Program-made: the position numbers and the translations under genes
In this document: positions 33,872 to 43,950 of the stretch, piece after piece
Numbering within the stretch: position 1 is the first letter of the stretch
How the letters are laid out: every line of letters starts with the position of its first letter
Assembly (NCBI GenBank): GCA_020744425.1
Contig: JAGMUV010000007.1
Coordinates: 930,001-994,000 of the forward strand
Length of the DNA stretch: 64,000 nt
Reading direction: 5' to 3'
Source: Dactylonectria macrodidyma
Taxonomy: Eukaryota; Ascomycota; Sordariomycetes; Hypocreales; Nectriaceae
Notes under the pieces: generated by a model
Told to the model about the DNA's origin: nothing
Seen by the model: the letters and a program-made list of their open reading frames with translations, nothing else
The model's database searches: none

Positions 33872-35029
33872 ATGTCTTCCCCCAAGCTCATCACTGTCTA
33901 TGGAGCCACCGGCTCGCAGGGTGGCAGTGTCGTCAGCTCTCTTCTCCAGAACAAGGATAAGTCCTTTGCTCTGCGAGGCATCACCCGCAATTCTGACTCT
34001 GAGAAGGCCAAGGCCCTTGCTTCTCAGGGTGTTGAAGTTATACAGGCGGATGGGTTTGTCAAGGAGCAGGTCATCGAAGCCTTCAGGGGAAGCTGGGGCG
34101 TCTTTGTCAACACCAACTCAGACGATCCTGTAAGTTTCTTGCAATCCGACTAGCAAAGTAACCCCACTGACATATTTAAAAGACCTTGAACCAACCCGGA
34201 GGTCTGAGCGAGACTGACCTGGGAAAAATTCTTGTTGACGCTGCTGTTGAGGCTGGAGTTCGCCACTTCGTCTATAGCGGCATGGAGTCTGCTTCCAAGA
34301 TCACGAACGGAGCTGTCCCCAATAAAGCCTTCGAAGGTATGTTCCGATTGTTAGCCATACCAAATTGCATCCTGACCAGTGGCAGATAAACACGAGGTCG
34401 GGGAGTTTGCTAAGAGCAAGGATGTCTTTGAGACTGTCAACATTGTCAGCCCCGGTTGGTACATGGAGAACCACCTAGTCGAGGAAGTTGCCCCTGCTAT
34501 GGGAGGGTTTCCATTTGTCACCGATGAAGAGGGCTACCTGACTCTGCACGTTCCTCGATGGGGTGGAAATGAAGAGATCCCGTTCATCTCGATCATTGAA
34601 GACTATGGCGATCTCGTCCACGGTGTGTTCCTTGCCCCAGAGAAGTACAGCGGGCGCCTGGTGCAGGGAATCAGTGACAGCCGAACGGCAGATCACTTGG
34701 TGTCTGGTTTCCAGAAGGGTATGACCCCAATATTCCTAAGCCCATCGAGCACGGTCGCTAACGCTCAGAAAGCCACTGGCCAGAAGGCCCGATTCGTGCC
34801 CATCGAGGACTGGAAGACCATGGAGACGTATGGTGTGGGCGCATTCGAGACGGTCAAAAATATGTTCGGCTTCTGCCAGCACTCTGGAGGCCTCTACTAT
34901 GGCGTGCCCAACGACGTCGTCACTGCTGGCGAGCTGAAGGCCAGGGCCGCAGAGGCCAAAGGCGTATCTGGCAACGAGGTCAAGCTGACAACGCTGGAGG
35001 CCTTCATTGCAAAGTACCTTGCTGCTTGA
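33872..35029 (+). CDS. NmrA-like NAD(P)-binding protein
   Basis: Exons are 33872-34129, 34183-34336, 34386-34718 and 34773-35029, giving 333 aa. The N-terminus is a Rossmann fold with the NmrA-type glycine motif GATGSQGG (residues about 10-17), then ALRGITRN after the second strand, which sets NADP/NAD preference. The central segment (AAVEAGVRHFVYSGMES) and the end (LTTLEAFIAKYLA) fit atypical short-chain dehydrogenases of the NmrA/HSCARG group, which bind dinucleotide as redox sensors or act as oxidoreductases. The Tyr-xxx-Lys catalytic pair of classical SDRs is not obvious, in line with a sensor role. The last intron is exactly 54 nt, open in frame, and ends in AAAG, so intron retention would add 18 residues without a stop. 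Confidence 0.92.
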
Positions 35030-36282
35030 ACATCGATCGTCGGGACTGTGACTGGTTCGGGGAGGGTGCTGTGCTTATGTATTTTGAGAACGTTATCGCA
35101 ATGCTTTTATCTGCAGTAATTCAATCCGTTAGCTATTGGACCAAGGGAATGCAGATGACAAAGGAATGCATGATGACACTGATGCTAGGATCTCTAAGCG
35201 TCTCATGATGCAGGAAGAACATCGAGCGGTGCAGATGACCGTGCGGCACAAGGAGGGGAGTGACCGCAGGAGAGTAGGGCGACAGACTGGCCAAAAACGC
35301 AGGCCACCATAGTGTATATGTAATCGCATCTCTAGTATAATAGTTGGATCAATTCTGCGGTAGCTGCATGCTGGAGAGAATTCTCAGGCAGTCTTTATCA
35401 GTGCTCGGGTGGGAGAAATTAGACGTGGGAGAGAATATCTCGCTAGCTGTCAAGACACTCTCAGCTCTGGATCTACGACGTCTAAATAAATCGACAGCAA
35501 ATAAAAATATCCCAAAACGTCAAGCAAGGGTATTTTGCACAGTGTCTTGCATTTAGGGAAGCCCTTCGGAGATATGGTGTCTAGATATGGGATACAGGTG
35601 GTGGTTTGCACGCACAAACTCGGCAATCACCCACTGGGCAAGAATCGTAGGCCTGATAAGATATCACGGCGAGATTGGATCTCCGCGGTATGATTCACTG
35701 GTATAATCTGATTGTCGAACTTGACAAGCATTATCGGATCCTGTGTTGCGCCGATACGGCTTTCTGACTTGCACCTTCCAATCCTGCATGCCAAAGATCA
35801 ACTCCAAGAATAGCAGCCACACGCGAGGGAAAGAGCAGCCAGAGAAAAGTGCTTCCGTTAGTAGGCTAGCCTGCATCCTTGAGCGCAAACCTCTCCCCGC
35901 TGAGGCCGCCAGCTGAACATCACATCCTCGCCCACCTCTAGGCTTCTTCACCAGGCTTCCCTCGCGAAAACAGCAAAGTTAGTTCTCTGATGCTTACTCC
36001 TTCACCGATTGTTCAGACCCTAATGATTCTGTAACTGAATCATTTGGTAATGTACCTATGCCCTAAGCCTGCGCGAAGGGTGCTGCCTGCTCCTGTTGCC
36101 AGGTGACAGCCATTCCTCACCTACAAAAGCTCGCCTTTCCATCAGCTTCCCCTCCACTCCCCCACAACACCATCGTGAGCCAAGTCACCTGGTAATCATC
36201 AAAACCCCAGAAATACCTTACGCAAGGATATTTGGGAGTCCTGATTTTTTCCCTTTGTCCTTACATTTCACATGAGATCACG
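35030..36282. other. gene-free stretch
   Basis: About 1.25 kb with only short frames on both strands. The right end is the presumed promoter of the repeat-bearing gene that starts at 36283, with a C/T-rich leader near 36120-36180. Confidence 0.45.
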
Positions 36283-38789
36283 ATGAGTGATAACATCTCT
36301 CCCGGCGTCGTTGAGGCGGCCTGTATGGTAATACTCCCTTCTCCTGTTGTCACACCACGCTCCACGAGACTTACTGCCGTCGGCATGAAGTTTGCCTGCC
36401 TCCAATATCTGTATAGTCTTGGCTTCATTTGAAGCTATGGTGCTGCTAACCAACATATCCTGCCGAGGCTTGGCTTCGTCGCCCGAAACTGTACTCATAC
36501 GGCCCGTCGCCGTTGTTCTACCACACCATTATCACCTTTTTCATCAGAGTCTACAACGTCTTCTTAGTATAGCGCTGACCACTGAACAGGCTGATCTTAG
36601 CCGCATGCGCCAGGAGGAACTACCGCTCTCAAACGTCGAGAAGCGAGGGCCTTCGTACCAACCTAACGGCAAAAACGGAACGAGTCATTATGGTGCACAG
36701 TTCAAGCTGGATCTCACCAACAAATGGAGCAGTAAGTAAAGTATTTGTCTTAGAATTGAGCATCCTGCTAACCGTTCAAGCCGAGTTCGATGACGAGGAG
36801 GCTCGACAGATCGACGGACTGAGCGCCGAGGACGCCCGCCCATGGGCAAAGGGTGTTGAGAGCCAAACCCCTGTATACGCAGCTGCCGAAGGGTGAGTGT
36901 TTTCCCATCATCGAAGAGAAACAGCCAACTGATTAGTGATAGTGCCTCTTCCGTCCGCCGGCCGCAGCCCAGTGGCCCGGCGCCCAGTGCAAAGCGACCA
37001 AAGCTGCATCATGAGCGCGGTCGACCAAGCCCGGAAAATGCCAGCCACACTGAATTCAGACCCGCGAATAAGGACTAGAAGTCCAGCGTCGAGGATCTGG
37101 TTCATTCCAAGCCACCTCTTCGTGTGGCCGTATGGGGCACGTCTAAGACAACCCCTGCCCCGGATCCAGTGCGTTCATCATCCGTCCTAGAGCCTGTTCC
37201 TTCTTCACAGGCCCACACCACTTCCGAGAGTCAGTCTAAGCAAGTCAATGGAACTGCTTTGCAGAATCGACCTGATCATCTCCGGTTTGAACTGGCCCCA
37301 AAGCCGGAGCATACCGAGGGTCACGAACAGCATGTGCTCGGAAGTGGACGTTGCGAGATGGTCCCTTTGAAGGTTGAGGCCAAATGCTTCGAAGTAGAAT
37401 GCAAAGTTATCTTGTCGGTGGCACCGATGAATGTGGTGCTGGAGCTATCTCGCCCTAAGACGACGAAGGTCCTTCCTACCCTCGACTTTGAGACCCCAGT
37501 CATGGATGGGCAATTCTGTAAGCTCGCAAATATTGACCAGGAAACAGTCTATTTTCTGCGGCTGGCGAATCCTGAGGAGACTAGGAAGTTTACAGAGAAC
37601 ATCCATAAATGGCAAGAGGCCTTGCGCAAACATATCGCAATCGCCCAGGCAGAGTCAAGTGCAGCCACTGTGGCACCTGTCGAGCCTGGTGAGATTGTCG
37701 AGCCTGGTGAGATTGTCGAGCCTGGTGAGATTGTCGAGCCTGGTGAGATTGTCGAGCCTGGTGAGATTGTCGAGCCTGGTGAGATTGTCGAGCCTGGTGA
37801 GATTGTCGAGCCTGGTGAGGTCGAGCCAGTTGAGATTGTCGAGCCGGTGCTGGCACAAGTGCCAGTCACACAGCGGACCGGGGCAGCTCAGCCCACGACA
37901 TCCGCCTTGATGGATCTCAATTCCTTCTCCAACGGCAACGATCAGGCCCTGATTGACCTAGAGGGTTTCGAACATGTTCAGAACAGAAAAATCCCGTCAC
38001 TCGAGAACGCTGTCGATCACATCTTCCGCCTTGTTGATAGGGTTGTGGAACAGTACAGGCGTGAAAACGAAGTGGCTGCTACTGTTGTTCAAGGAATCGA
38101 AGATGATGCCATTTCTTACTGGGTCGACAACGGATTCATGAGGGACCACGATGACGACATTAAAAAGAACCTGACATCTGTCCTCCACGATATGGCCCAG
38201 ATCAAGCTCAAGATACACTTACGCCTCCATGGCCAGGGCCATAGAGAAGATCGTGAGAAGAAGGCCCAGGAGGCAGTGGTCCGCTGTGCCAAGTCCCTGG
38301 TGGGAAGCTTAAGCCGCGTGCAGTATTCGACCAAGATTATTGATAACCTAAAGGGAAAAGCAATTGTCCCAAGAGATTGGAAGGCAACCAAAGGTCTCCC
38401 GGTCTCCGCACAAGTGATGGCAACGTCGGTTCTCGAAAGAGTAGGTCATTCTGGAAGAGCACGAGTTTGGCCATGACACCCGGATGACTGACATGGAGCA
38501 GGCTCACGCGGATGATGTCAAGCCTCCACAGGCGAAGGCCGCAACCCAGCGCCGCACTATCCAGGGCTTGTCAAGCTCCCTTTGGGCTCAACCTAGTGCC
38601 ACGTCTGGAACTCCACGCGGCCATCAGAATGGTGGCAAGGCATCCATCGTCACCCCCGGAAAGAGTGGTCAAACAACTGCAACGGAGAGCAGCACTGGAG
38701 CAGGCCTTCAGGGGCTGAGCGATTCTCGCTTTGCAACAAAGCCGGTGCAGTTCAGGGGTAGTTTTACGGGAGCCAACGCCTCCCAATAG
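36283..38789 (+). CDS. repeat-bearing protein of unknown function, interrupted by one in-frame TAG
   Basis: Exons read as 36283-36327, 36590-36731, 36781-36892, 36937-38440 and 38502-38789. The whole is one open frame of about 696 codons except for TAG at 37076-37078. No intron can remove that stop, because no GT donor is in the right phase. The product up to the stop is 146 aa (acidic, then basic NLS-like SAKRPKLHHERGR). After it come a folded part (VPLKVEAKCFEVECKVILSVAP, FCKLANIDQETVYFLRLANPEETRKF), an 18-bp minisatellite encoding VEPGEI repeats, a helical region (SLENAVDHIFRLVDRVVEQYRREN) and a polar tail. The stop lies on a perfect RNA hairpin (GGACU-AGA-AGUCC), so it may be recoded by A-to-I editing to Trp. 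Otherwise this is a nonsense allele. The first exon is the least certain. The family is not recognised. Confidence 0.68.
37072..37084 (+). promoter_or_regulatory. hairpin around in-frame UAG, candidate A-to-I editing site
   Basis: GGACU pairs perfectly with AGUCC, leaving the loop AGA. The A of the UAG stop (37077) is the first loop base and has U on its 5' side, as preferred by fungal A-to-I editing. Editing would change UAG to UGG. Confidence 0.5.
37679..37822 (+). repeat. 18-bp coding minisatellite (VEPGEI repeats)
   Basis: Seven identical copies of GTCGAGCCTGGTGAGATT are followed by a shortened eighth copy and degenerate relatives up to about 37850. The period is a multiple of three, so copy number can change without loss of frame. 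DNA-level identity points to recent expansion or ongoing homogenisation. Confidence 0.97.
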
Positions 38790-39164
38790 TCAATATCTAC
38801 ATCGCTGCCAGTGCTGTCGACACCATGGCGAAATAAGGAGACGTATTCTCATAGAACGAGTTCCACTCGCGGCTCATTACAACCAAGTTCCGATGTTCAC
38901 AAAACACAAGCCTCATCAACAACTATGCTTCCAGACCTTGTCGTTGGAGACGAAGTGACTGGTGGACGGCTAAGCGGAGGGGGCATTTGGGGAAATGGGG
39001 GATGGTGGCTGGATTGTGGCCCGTTCTGAAAGTGCAGCTTTGAGCTTGCAAGCTCCGTCAGGAACTCTTGTGGGTAGATAGCTCGATCAATTTTGCAGAG
39101 TTCAGTTCCCCAATTTGTGAAGCCTTCATTCCTTCTTCAAATGCAAAACGATCCTCTCGTTGTC
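38790..39164. other. convergent 3' intergenic region
   Basis: About 375 bp between two genes ending toward each other. No supported frame or RNA gene was seen. Confidence 0.5.
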
Positions 39165-39616
39165 TCACACTTGCGCCCCGAGCTTCTTTTGACACTTTTC
39201 TTGGTAAGTGAGCAGCGACCTCTGTGTGTCATCGTCTAGGCAACTTCCACTAGAAAATATTTCGTTTATGAATTGCGCAGCACGCTCATAGTGGCGGAAG
39301 AAGTACAACTCCTCGACGGCGTGGAGCACCTCTTGGAGAAGTTGCTTTGAAGCACCATTTTCTATGGGCAGCTTAATTGTCTTGTGGATCTGGCTTGATG
39401 TTAATTTTGCCACCGCCGGCACTCAAGGATACAACTGAAGATCGGGGATGAGAAACTTACGTTGCCATTCTCAAATTTGGGTCGATAAGCACGCCGAACC
39501 GCGTCCCAAGCGTCTTCGGTCTGGCCGGTGCGACGGGCTTGCTTGGACTCTCGCTCCTCATCGTCGGAGGCATCAGAGACTTGTATATTAAAGAGGGTAT
39601 TTTCGTCGTCGTCCAT
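39165..39616 (-). CDS. small acidic conserved-looking protein (126 aa)
   Basis: Two exons in transcript order: 39616-39461 and 39389-39165. The intron is 71 nt (GTAAGT...CCAG) and phase 0. The first 50 residues are acidic and polar (MDDDENTLFNIQVSDASDDEERE). The spliced second half is helical (KQLLQEVLHAVEELYFFRHYERAAQFINEIF) and resembles a TPR-like helical pair, ending in TYQEKCQKKLGAQV. There is no targeting signal. The pattern is typical of a small fungal protein found widely but without known function; I make no functional call. It is divergent from the P-loop kinase gene. Confidence 0.8.
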
Positions 39617-40252
39617 GGTTAAGAGTTTGCGACGTCAAAGGGTTGGGTGTGGAAGGTTGATTTTGCTGGCCAGATTTGAGGAATTTGCGACAGAGTTGGG
39701 ATGGCGGCCCCACCAGCCGGTTAGTTGTGTGGCGGTTGAGGGAATAGCTAAACCTGTAACACCAGTGGCTGCGAGAAGAACATCGAGGAGGATGATTGAA
39801 ATGGTTCAAGTCATTATTCACAATCGTACCAAAACTGGGAGGCCATGAGGTTGAATACACTGTCAAACCGTCCACTGACTCTGGGGATTGACCCCTCCAT
39901 ACGTACTGTATAACGGCAAAAATTAGTGGGGAGATAACGTAAGTTCGAAAGATGAAAGGCTCCAAGGATACGGTATATATCAAACGCTACGAGTTCATTG
40001 ACAATAATTAAAATGTCAACTAGATGCCCGGCATAGATGACCACTTATCTATCCATAGGAGATGGCTGTGTCTCGGTGACATCACCGAGGGGCAGGGGAT
40101 AGCTCCCAAGTGGGGTGAGACCCTGTTGCGACGACGTGGGGTACGCTCCCAGGTCTGACGCGGGGGCAGGCCGACCTAGGTCTCGACGTGACAACCTCAA
40201 CTCGTGGCAGGAATACTACGTAAAGGCCCAGACGTGAATTGAGGAACGCAGC
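39617..40252. other. divergent promoter region
   Basis: About 635 bp between the small acidic protein gene and the P-loop kinase gene, with both promoters inside. No supported frame was seen. Confidence 0.5.
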
Positions 40253-41159
40253 ATGGAAGACCAAGTGCGGGAGCTCGTGGACAAGGCGTGGAGGCGGTAC
40301 GAGGAAATGCCGCAGGACCGACGACTGTGTAAGTTGAGCAGGTGAAGCTATCTTTTCCGGCTCCGAGCACGCCATGATAACGCATCTGGATGACTGCCGG
40401 TATGGGATACATTGGGAGAGAGGACGTGTTGGTGTAGAAGTGACATTGGCCGCTGACTCTACTTTAGTGATTGGCATTGCTGGCATACCTGGTTCTGGTA
40501 CTTTTCCGTCGAACCCCAACGCTCATGACGCACCTCACTCACACCTAACGCCAGGCAAAACAACCCTCTCGCAAGTCATCACCGACCGCCTCAACGCACA
40601 TGCTACCTCCATCAGCCCTTCGGCGCCGCCACCGGCGACATTCGTGCCCATGGATGGCTTCCACTTCACCCGGGCTGCCCTGTCCGCCATGCCAGACCCA
40701 ACAACGGCCCACGCGCGGCGCGGCGCCGCCTTCACATTTGACGCAGCCAAGTTCCTCACACTCGTGGAAGCCCTGCGCGCCGTTCCGATACGCGCGGCGC
40801 CAGTCCTCGCGCCGTCGTTCGACCATGCCGTCAAAGACCCCAAAGACGACGACATCGCAGTGCTGCCGCAACACCGCGTCGTCGTGCTCGAGGGCAACTA
40901 CGTCGCGCTGGACGCCGACGTGTGGCGCGACGCTGCTGCGCTGTTGGACGAGCTGTGGTTCGTCGAGGTGGACTTTGACGTAGCACGGCGGAGGCTGCGG
41001 GAACGCCATGTGCGGGCGGGCATCGTCAAGACCATCGAGGAGGGCGATCGCAGGGCGCTGGAGAACGACCTGGTGAATGGGGAGGAGATCCTCGAGCATC
41101 GTCTCAAGATCGATGAGATCATTCACAGCCGAGAAGACGGGAGCTGGGTGCATGAATAG
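40253..41159 (+). CDS. P-loop kinase, YFH7/uridine-kinase-like
   Basis: Three exons, 40253-40328, 40468-40497 and 40555-41159, give 236 aa. The second exon is only 30 nt, and its downstream intron (57 nt) splits the Walker A motif: GIAGIPGSG joins to KTTLSQVI to make GIPGSGKTT. Other family marks are FVPMDGFHFTRAAL (substrate Asp/His region), VVVLEGNYV (Walker B-like strand) and the lid RRRLRERHVRAG. The architecture is that of fungal YFH7-like ATPases and phosphoribulokinase/uridine kinase relatives, which are cytosolic and of uncertain substrate. The 57-nt intron is open in frame, so an unspliced copy would encode 19 extra residues inside the ATP site. Confidence 0.9.
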
Positions 41160-41408
41160 ACATGGGAGATACAAAGGAAAATAACTTGCTTGCTAATCAT
41201 TTTAGGGGGGGGATATCACCTCTATCTATACATCTATGGATTCCAGTATGTGAAAAAGCTGGGTCTGAGAACCAAGCCAGTGATGATGCTAGACACTTTT
41301 GAAAATAGCCGAGAATTCCATACTGACTCCAACGCTGTGACTAAAATACACACAATCACGTCCGTCCGGCCGTCTTGTCCGTCCGTTCGTGGGGAGATGG
41401 GCCGATTC

Positions 41409-42703
41409 TCACGCCTGCGGAGATCGACTCTGTTCGGCGCTCAGCTTGCGGATCTGCTCCGCCATGCTGTGTCCCCTGCCCTTCCTCGTCTGCGACGTCG
41501 TCGTCGACGGCCCGCCGCCGGAGGCCTGTCGCCGGACTGGTGCCGCGACCCGGGCCGCGGGAAGGCCGAGCACCTCGATGAGCTCCGAGATCTCGGCGTG
41601 GTCGCGCGTCGTCTTCATGCGGTGGCACCACGTCACCGTCTTCTCCTCGTCCTCGCGGTGGTCGGCGCCCTTGCCGTTGGCGGCCCACTTGTCCGACGGC
41701 TCCTCGAAGGCGCCGACGGGCTGCGTCTTCTCGGCGCGGGGCGTCGTGACGGGCGTCGTGATGTCGCGCGGCTCGAAGAGGAACTCGCCGCCGACCTGGC
41801 GCTGGTCGCCTGACTTGAGGGCGTTGCCTTGGGGGATCTGCTTGATGCCCTGGACGACGCTCTCCATGATGCTGCGCGTCATGCTCTTGCGCATGTAGGC
41901 CGGCTTGGTGCCCATGGCGAGCGTGTTGACCATGTCGAGGGCCTGGAAGAGGGACCGTGTGGGGTCTGTGTAGACGGGGAACGGGCAGCCCGTCTCGGTG
42001 ACGTACATGTCGATCAGCTTCGGGTCGCCGCACCCGACGACGGCGATGAAGGTGCTGACGGGCAACCGGAGGAGGGAGTCGGGCGTGATGGCCTCGGAGA
42101 GGGAGCGTAGGAATTCCTGGCAGTTCTGCAAAAACAATAAAAGCAATTGTCAGTCTCGGGGGCACCAAACGGCAACACGGGGCTGGGGCTGTTTCAACTC
42201 ACGCCGCAGAAGAAATGGCGGACAAAGATGACGAGAACACGGCGTGCGACGTTGCTACCGGTGTACAGGCTCTTGAAGGGGTGCGTCTTGCCATCGCGGT
42301 CCAGAAGGTTATAATTGCCAATCTTGCGGAGGGTTTCACGGGTGGGCAGCTCGTTGTTGGTAGCAAGCTCGCCCTCAAAGTCCTCGGGCTGTGAAGTGTT
42401 GATGTCAATCGTCAGCGACGGCGTTCGCGAGCCCACGGCCTTGCGGGGGATGGAGAAGACGGCCGGCCGGGGCTGGCCTCCTTGGGGGGTACTCGGGGAT
42501 GTGTCCCGCTGCCTCTGGCCTCCGCTTCTGCTGTTGTTGTCGTCGCTGTCGCTGCGATTGCGGTCGTGGTTGACGTCGTCGGCCGCGTTGAAGACGTACG
42601 GAGGCGGAGGCCGTGACGGCAGCGGAGGAGGGTCTGTCGATTCGGCGTTCGGCGAGGCGGCGTCCGGCCGTGGAGCCGAATCCTCGAGGGTAGGATCTCC
42701 CAT
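41409..42703 (-). CDS. AhpC/TSA-type thioredoxin-fold protein (PRXL2/FAM213-like)
   Basis: Two exons in transcript order: 42703-42203 and 42125-41409. The intron is 77 nt and the protein is 405 aa. The first 130 residues are disordered and Pro/Ser/Asp-rich. The thioredoxin-like domain follows: TGSNVARRVLVIFVRHFFCGNCQEFLRSL, where the splice falls inside the FCGNC (CxxC) redox site, then STFIAVVGCGDPKLIDMY, TGCPFPVYTDPTRSLFQALDM and VGGEFLFEP. This is the AhpC-TSA_2 arrangement, thought to act in peroxide reduction or redox balance in the cytosol. The tail is Lys/Glu- and Ser-rich. ATG 42703 (CCATGGG context) was preferred to an upstream ATG that would add 43 polar residues. The gene is convergent with the kinase gene, 249 bp apart. 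Confidence 0.88.
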
Positions 42704-43950
42704 GGTCGGAGATGTGTCTGGTTTTTCTAATATTCTGTTGCAATGCGTTTCGCTTGTGAGGTGTTGTTGTATTGTCGTATCTTCGTATTCAGTACCACGA
42801 CGCTTTGTGTGAAGGCCGAGGGCGGGCTGCACTTATTAAGCGCCAAAGGGTTCCTCAGCGCCTGGGATGAGGCGCCTCCAAACGACGGCCCGGGAAACAC
42901 AAGTAGCGACGCTAGCCAGGGGGCTTAGCAGCTGGGGAAAGCTTTTAGGTCCTTCCGTTTCGTTACTCCAACCCTCGAAGAGACCGCCGGCCTAGCCGCG
43001 ACCCAGAAATACGGGCTGGGTTGCTTTCTGCTGGGTGGGCCGTCGTTTGTGGTTTTCGCTTGCTACCTGCAAGTGTGTTCATCATGCGCTGCCTGGGAAA
43101 GGAAAAGGAAAAAAAGGGCCCGAGCCACGCCACGCAATCATAGCGGGTGGACTGACGACTCGGTGGCTTGCGCGGGCTCCCGTGTGAGTTGAGAAGCGAT
43201 GCGGCAATCACACACGAAAACCGCCTCCAATTCTTGGAATTGTGAAACAAGTGGTGTCGCCTAGTCGTTGCGGGCTGCTAGTTTCTTGGTTCACGATGAG
43301 TGCCCATGACGCCGCTCTTTTCCGCCCTAGCGGTGGGTGAGGTCATCGGTGGTGGGGGGAGAGTCGGGGGGGAGGGGGAGGGAGAATGTCTTCCGGGGCG
43401 TTTTTTAGGGGTTCGGGGACTTCAGAGGTTCCGACCCTGCCTGCCATCCCCTGAACCGCTCTGACGTTCACCAACTGTTCAAGCTACTTACGTACCGGCG
43501 GCTCCGACAAGACAGGATGAATTTAGTCCTAGCCAATGTACAGTACATACATACCTAGACTATGACACCTAACAACCAGTAGGAAGTTCCGAATACCTAC
43601 ATGCAATCACTAACCTAACCCAGCTGCCCTCCATCAAATGCAGCCAACAAGCCTACGCCAATCAGATCCCTTTGTTGCACGTCAGACTGCCTCGAACTAG
43701 GGGACCAAAACACGTTCCGTGTATGTGTATTCCAAGTCCCAGCTACTACCAAAAGAAAATGCAAGCCTCATGTTCTGAGCTTCAACTATCAAAAAAGGGG
43801 TATCCTCGTCTCGTATGCTATAATTATCAGTCACGTATTACCTTTCCAGCTGAACCTTCAATAAAGCCCCCGCTTCCCTTCCCCCTTGCTGAGCCACGAT
43901 TGCAATGCAGCTGTCAGACGCTTAGCCCTGCTAATTTCGCACCAGCACCA
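42704..43950. other. gene-free stretch
   Basis: About 1.25 kb with the promoter of the AhpC/TSA-like gene on the left and the 3' side of the HET gene on the right. A G-rich tract is near 43350-43385. No supported gene was seen. Confidence 0.45.

Noticed and set aside
36937..37090. An intron removing TAG 37076-37078
   Set aside because: No GT donor upstream is in a phase that matches any acceptor near the stop; the only phase-0 GT (GTCCGC) is not donor-like.
38430..38510. Apparent frameshift in the repeat-bearing gene between two large plus-strand frames
   Set aside because: A standard 61-nt intron (38441-38501) with donor GTAGGT, branch-like CTGAC and acceptor GCAG joins the frames in phase 0, so no mutation is needed.
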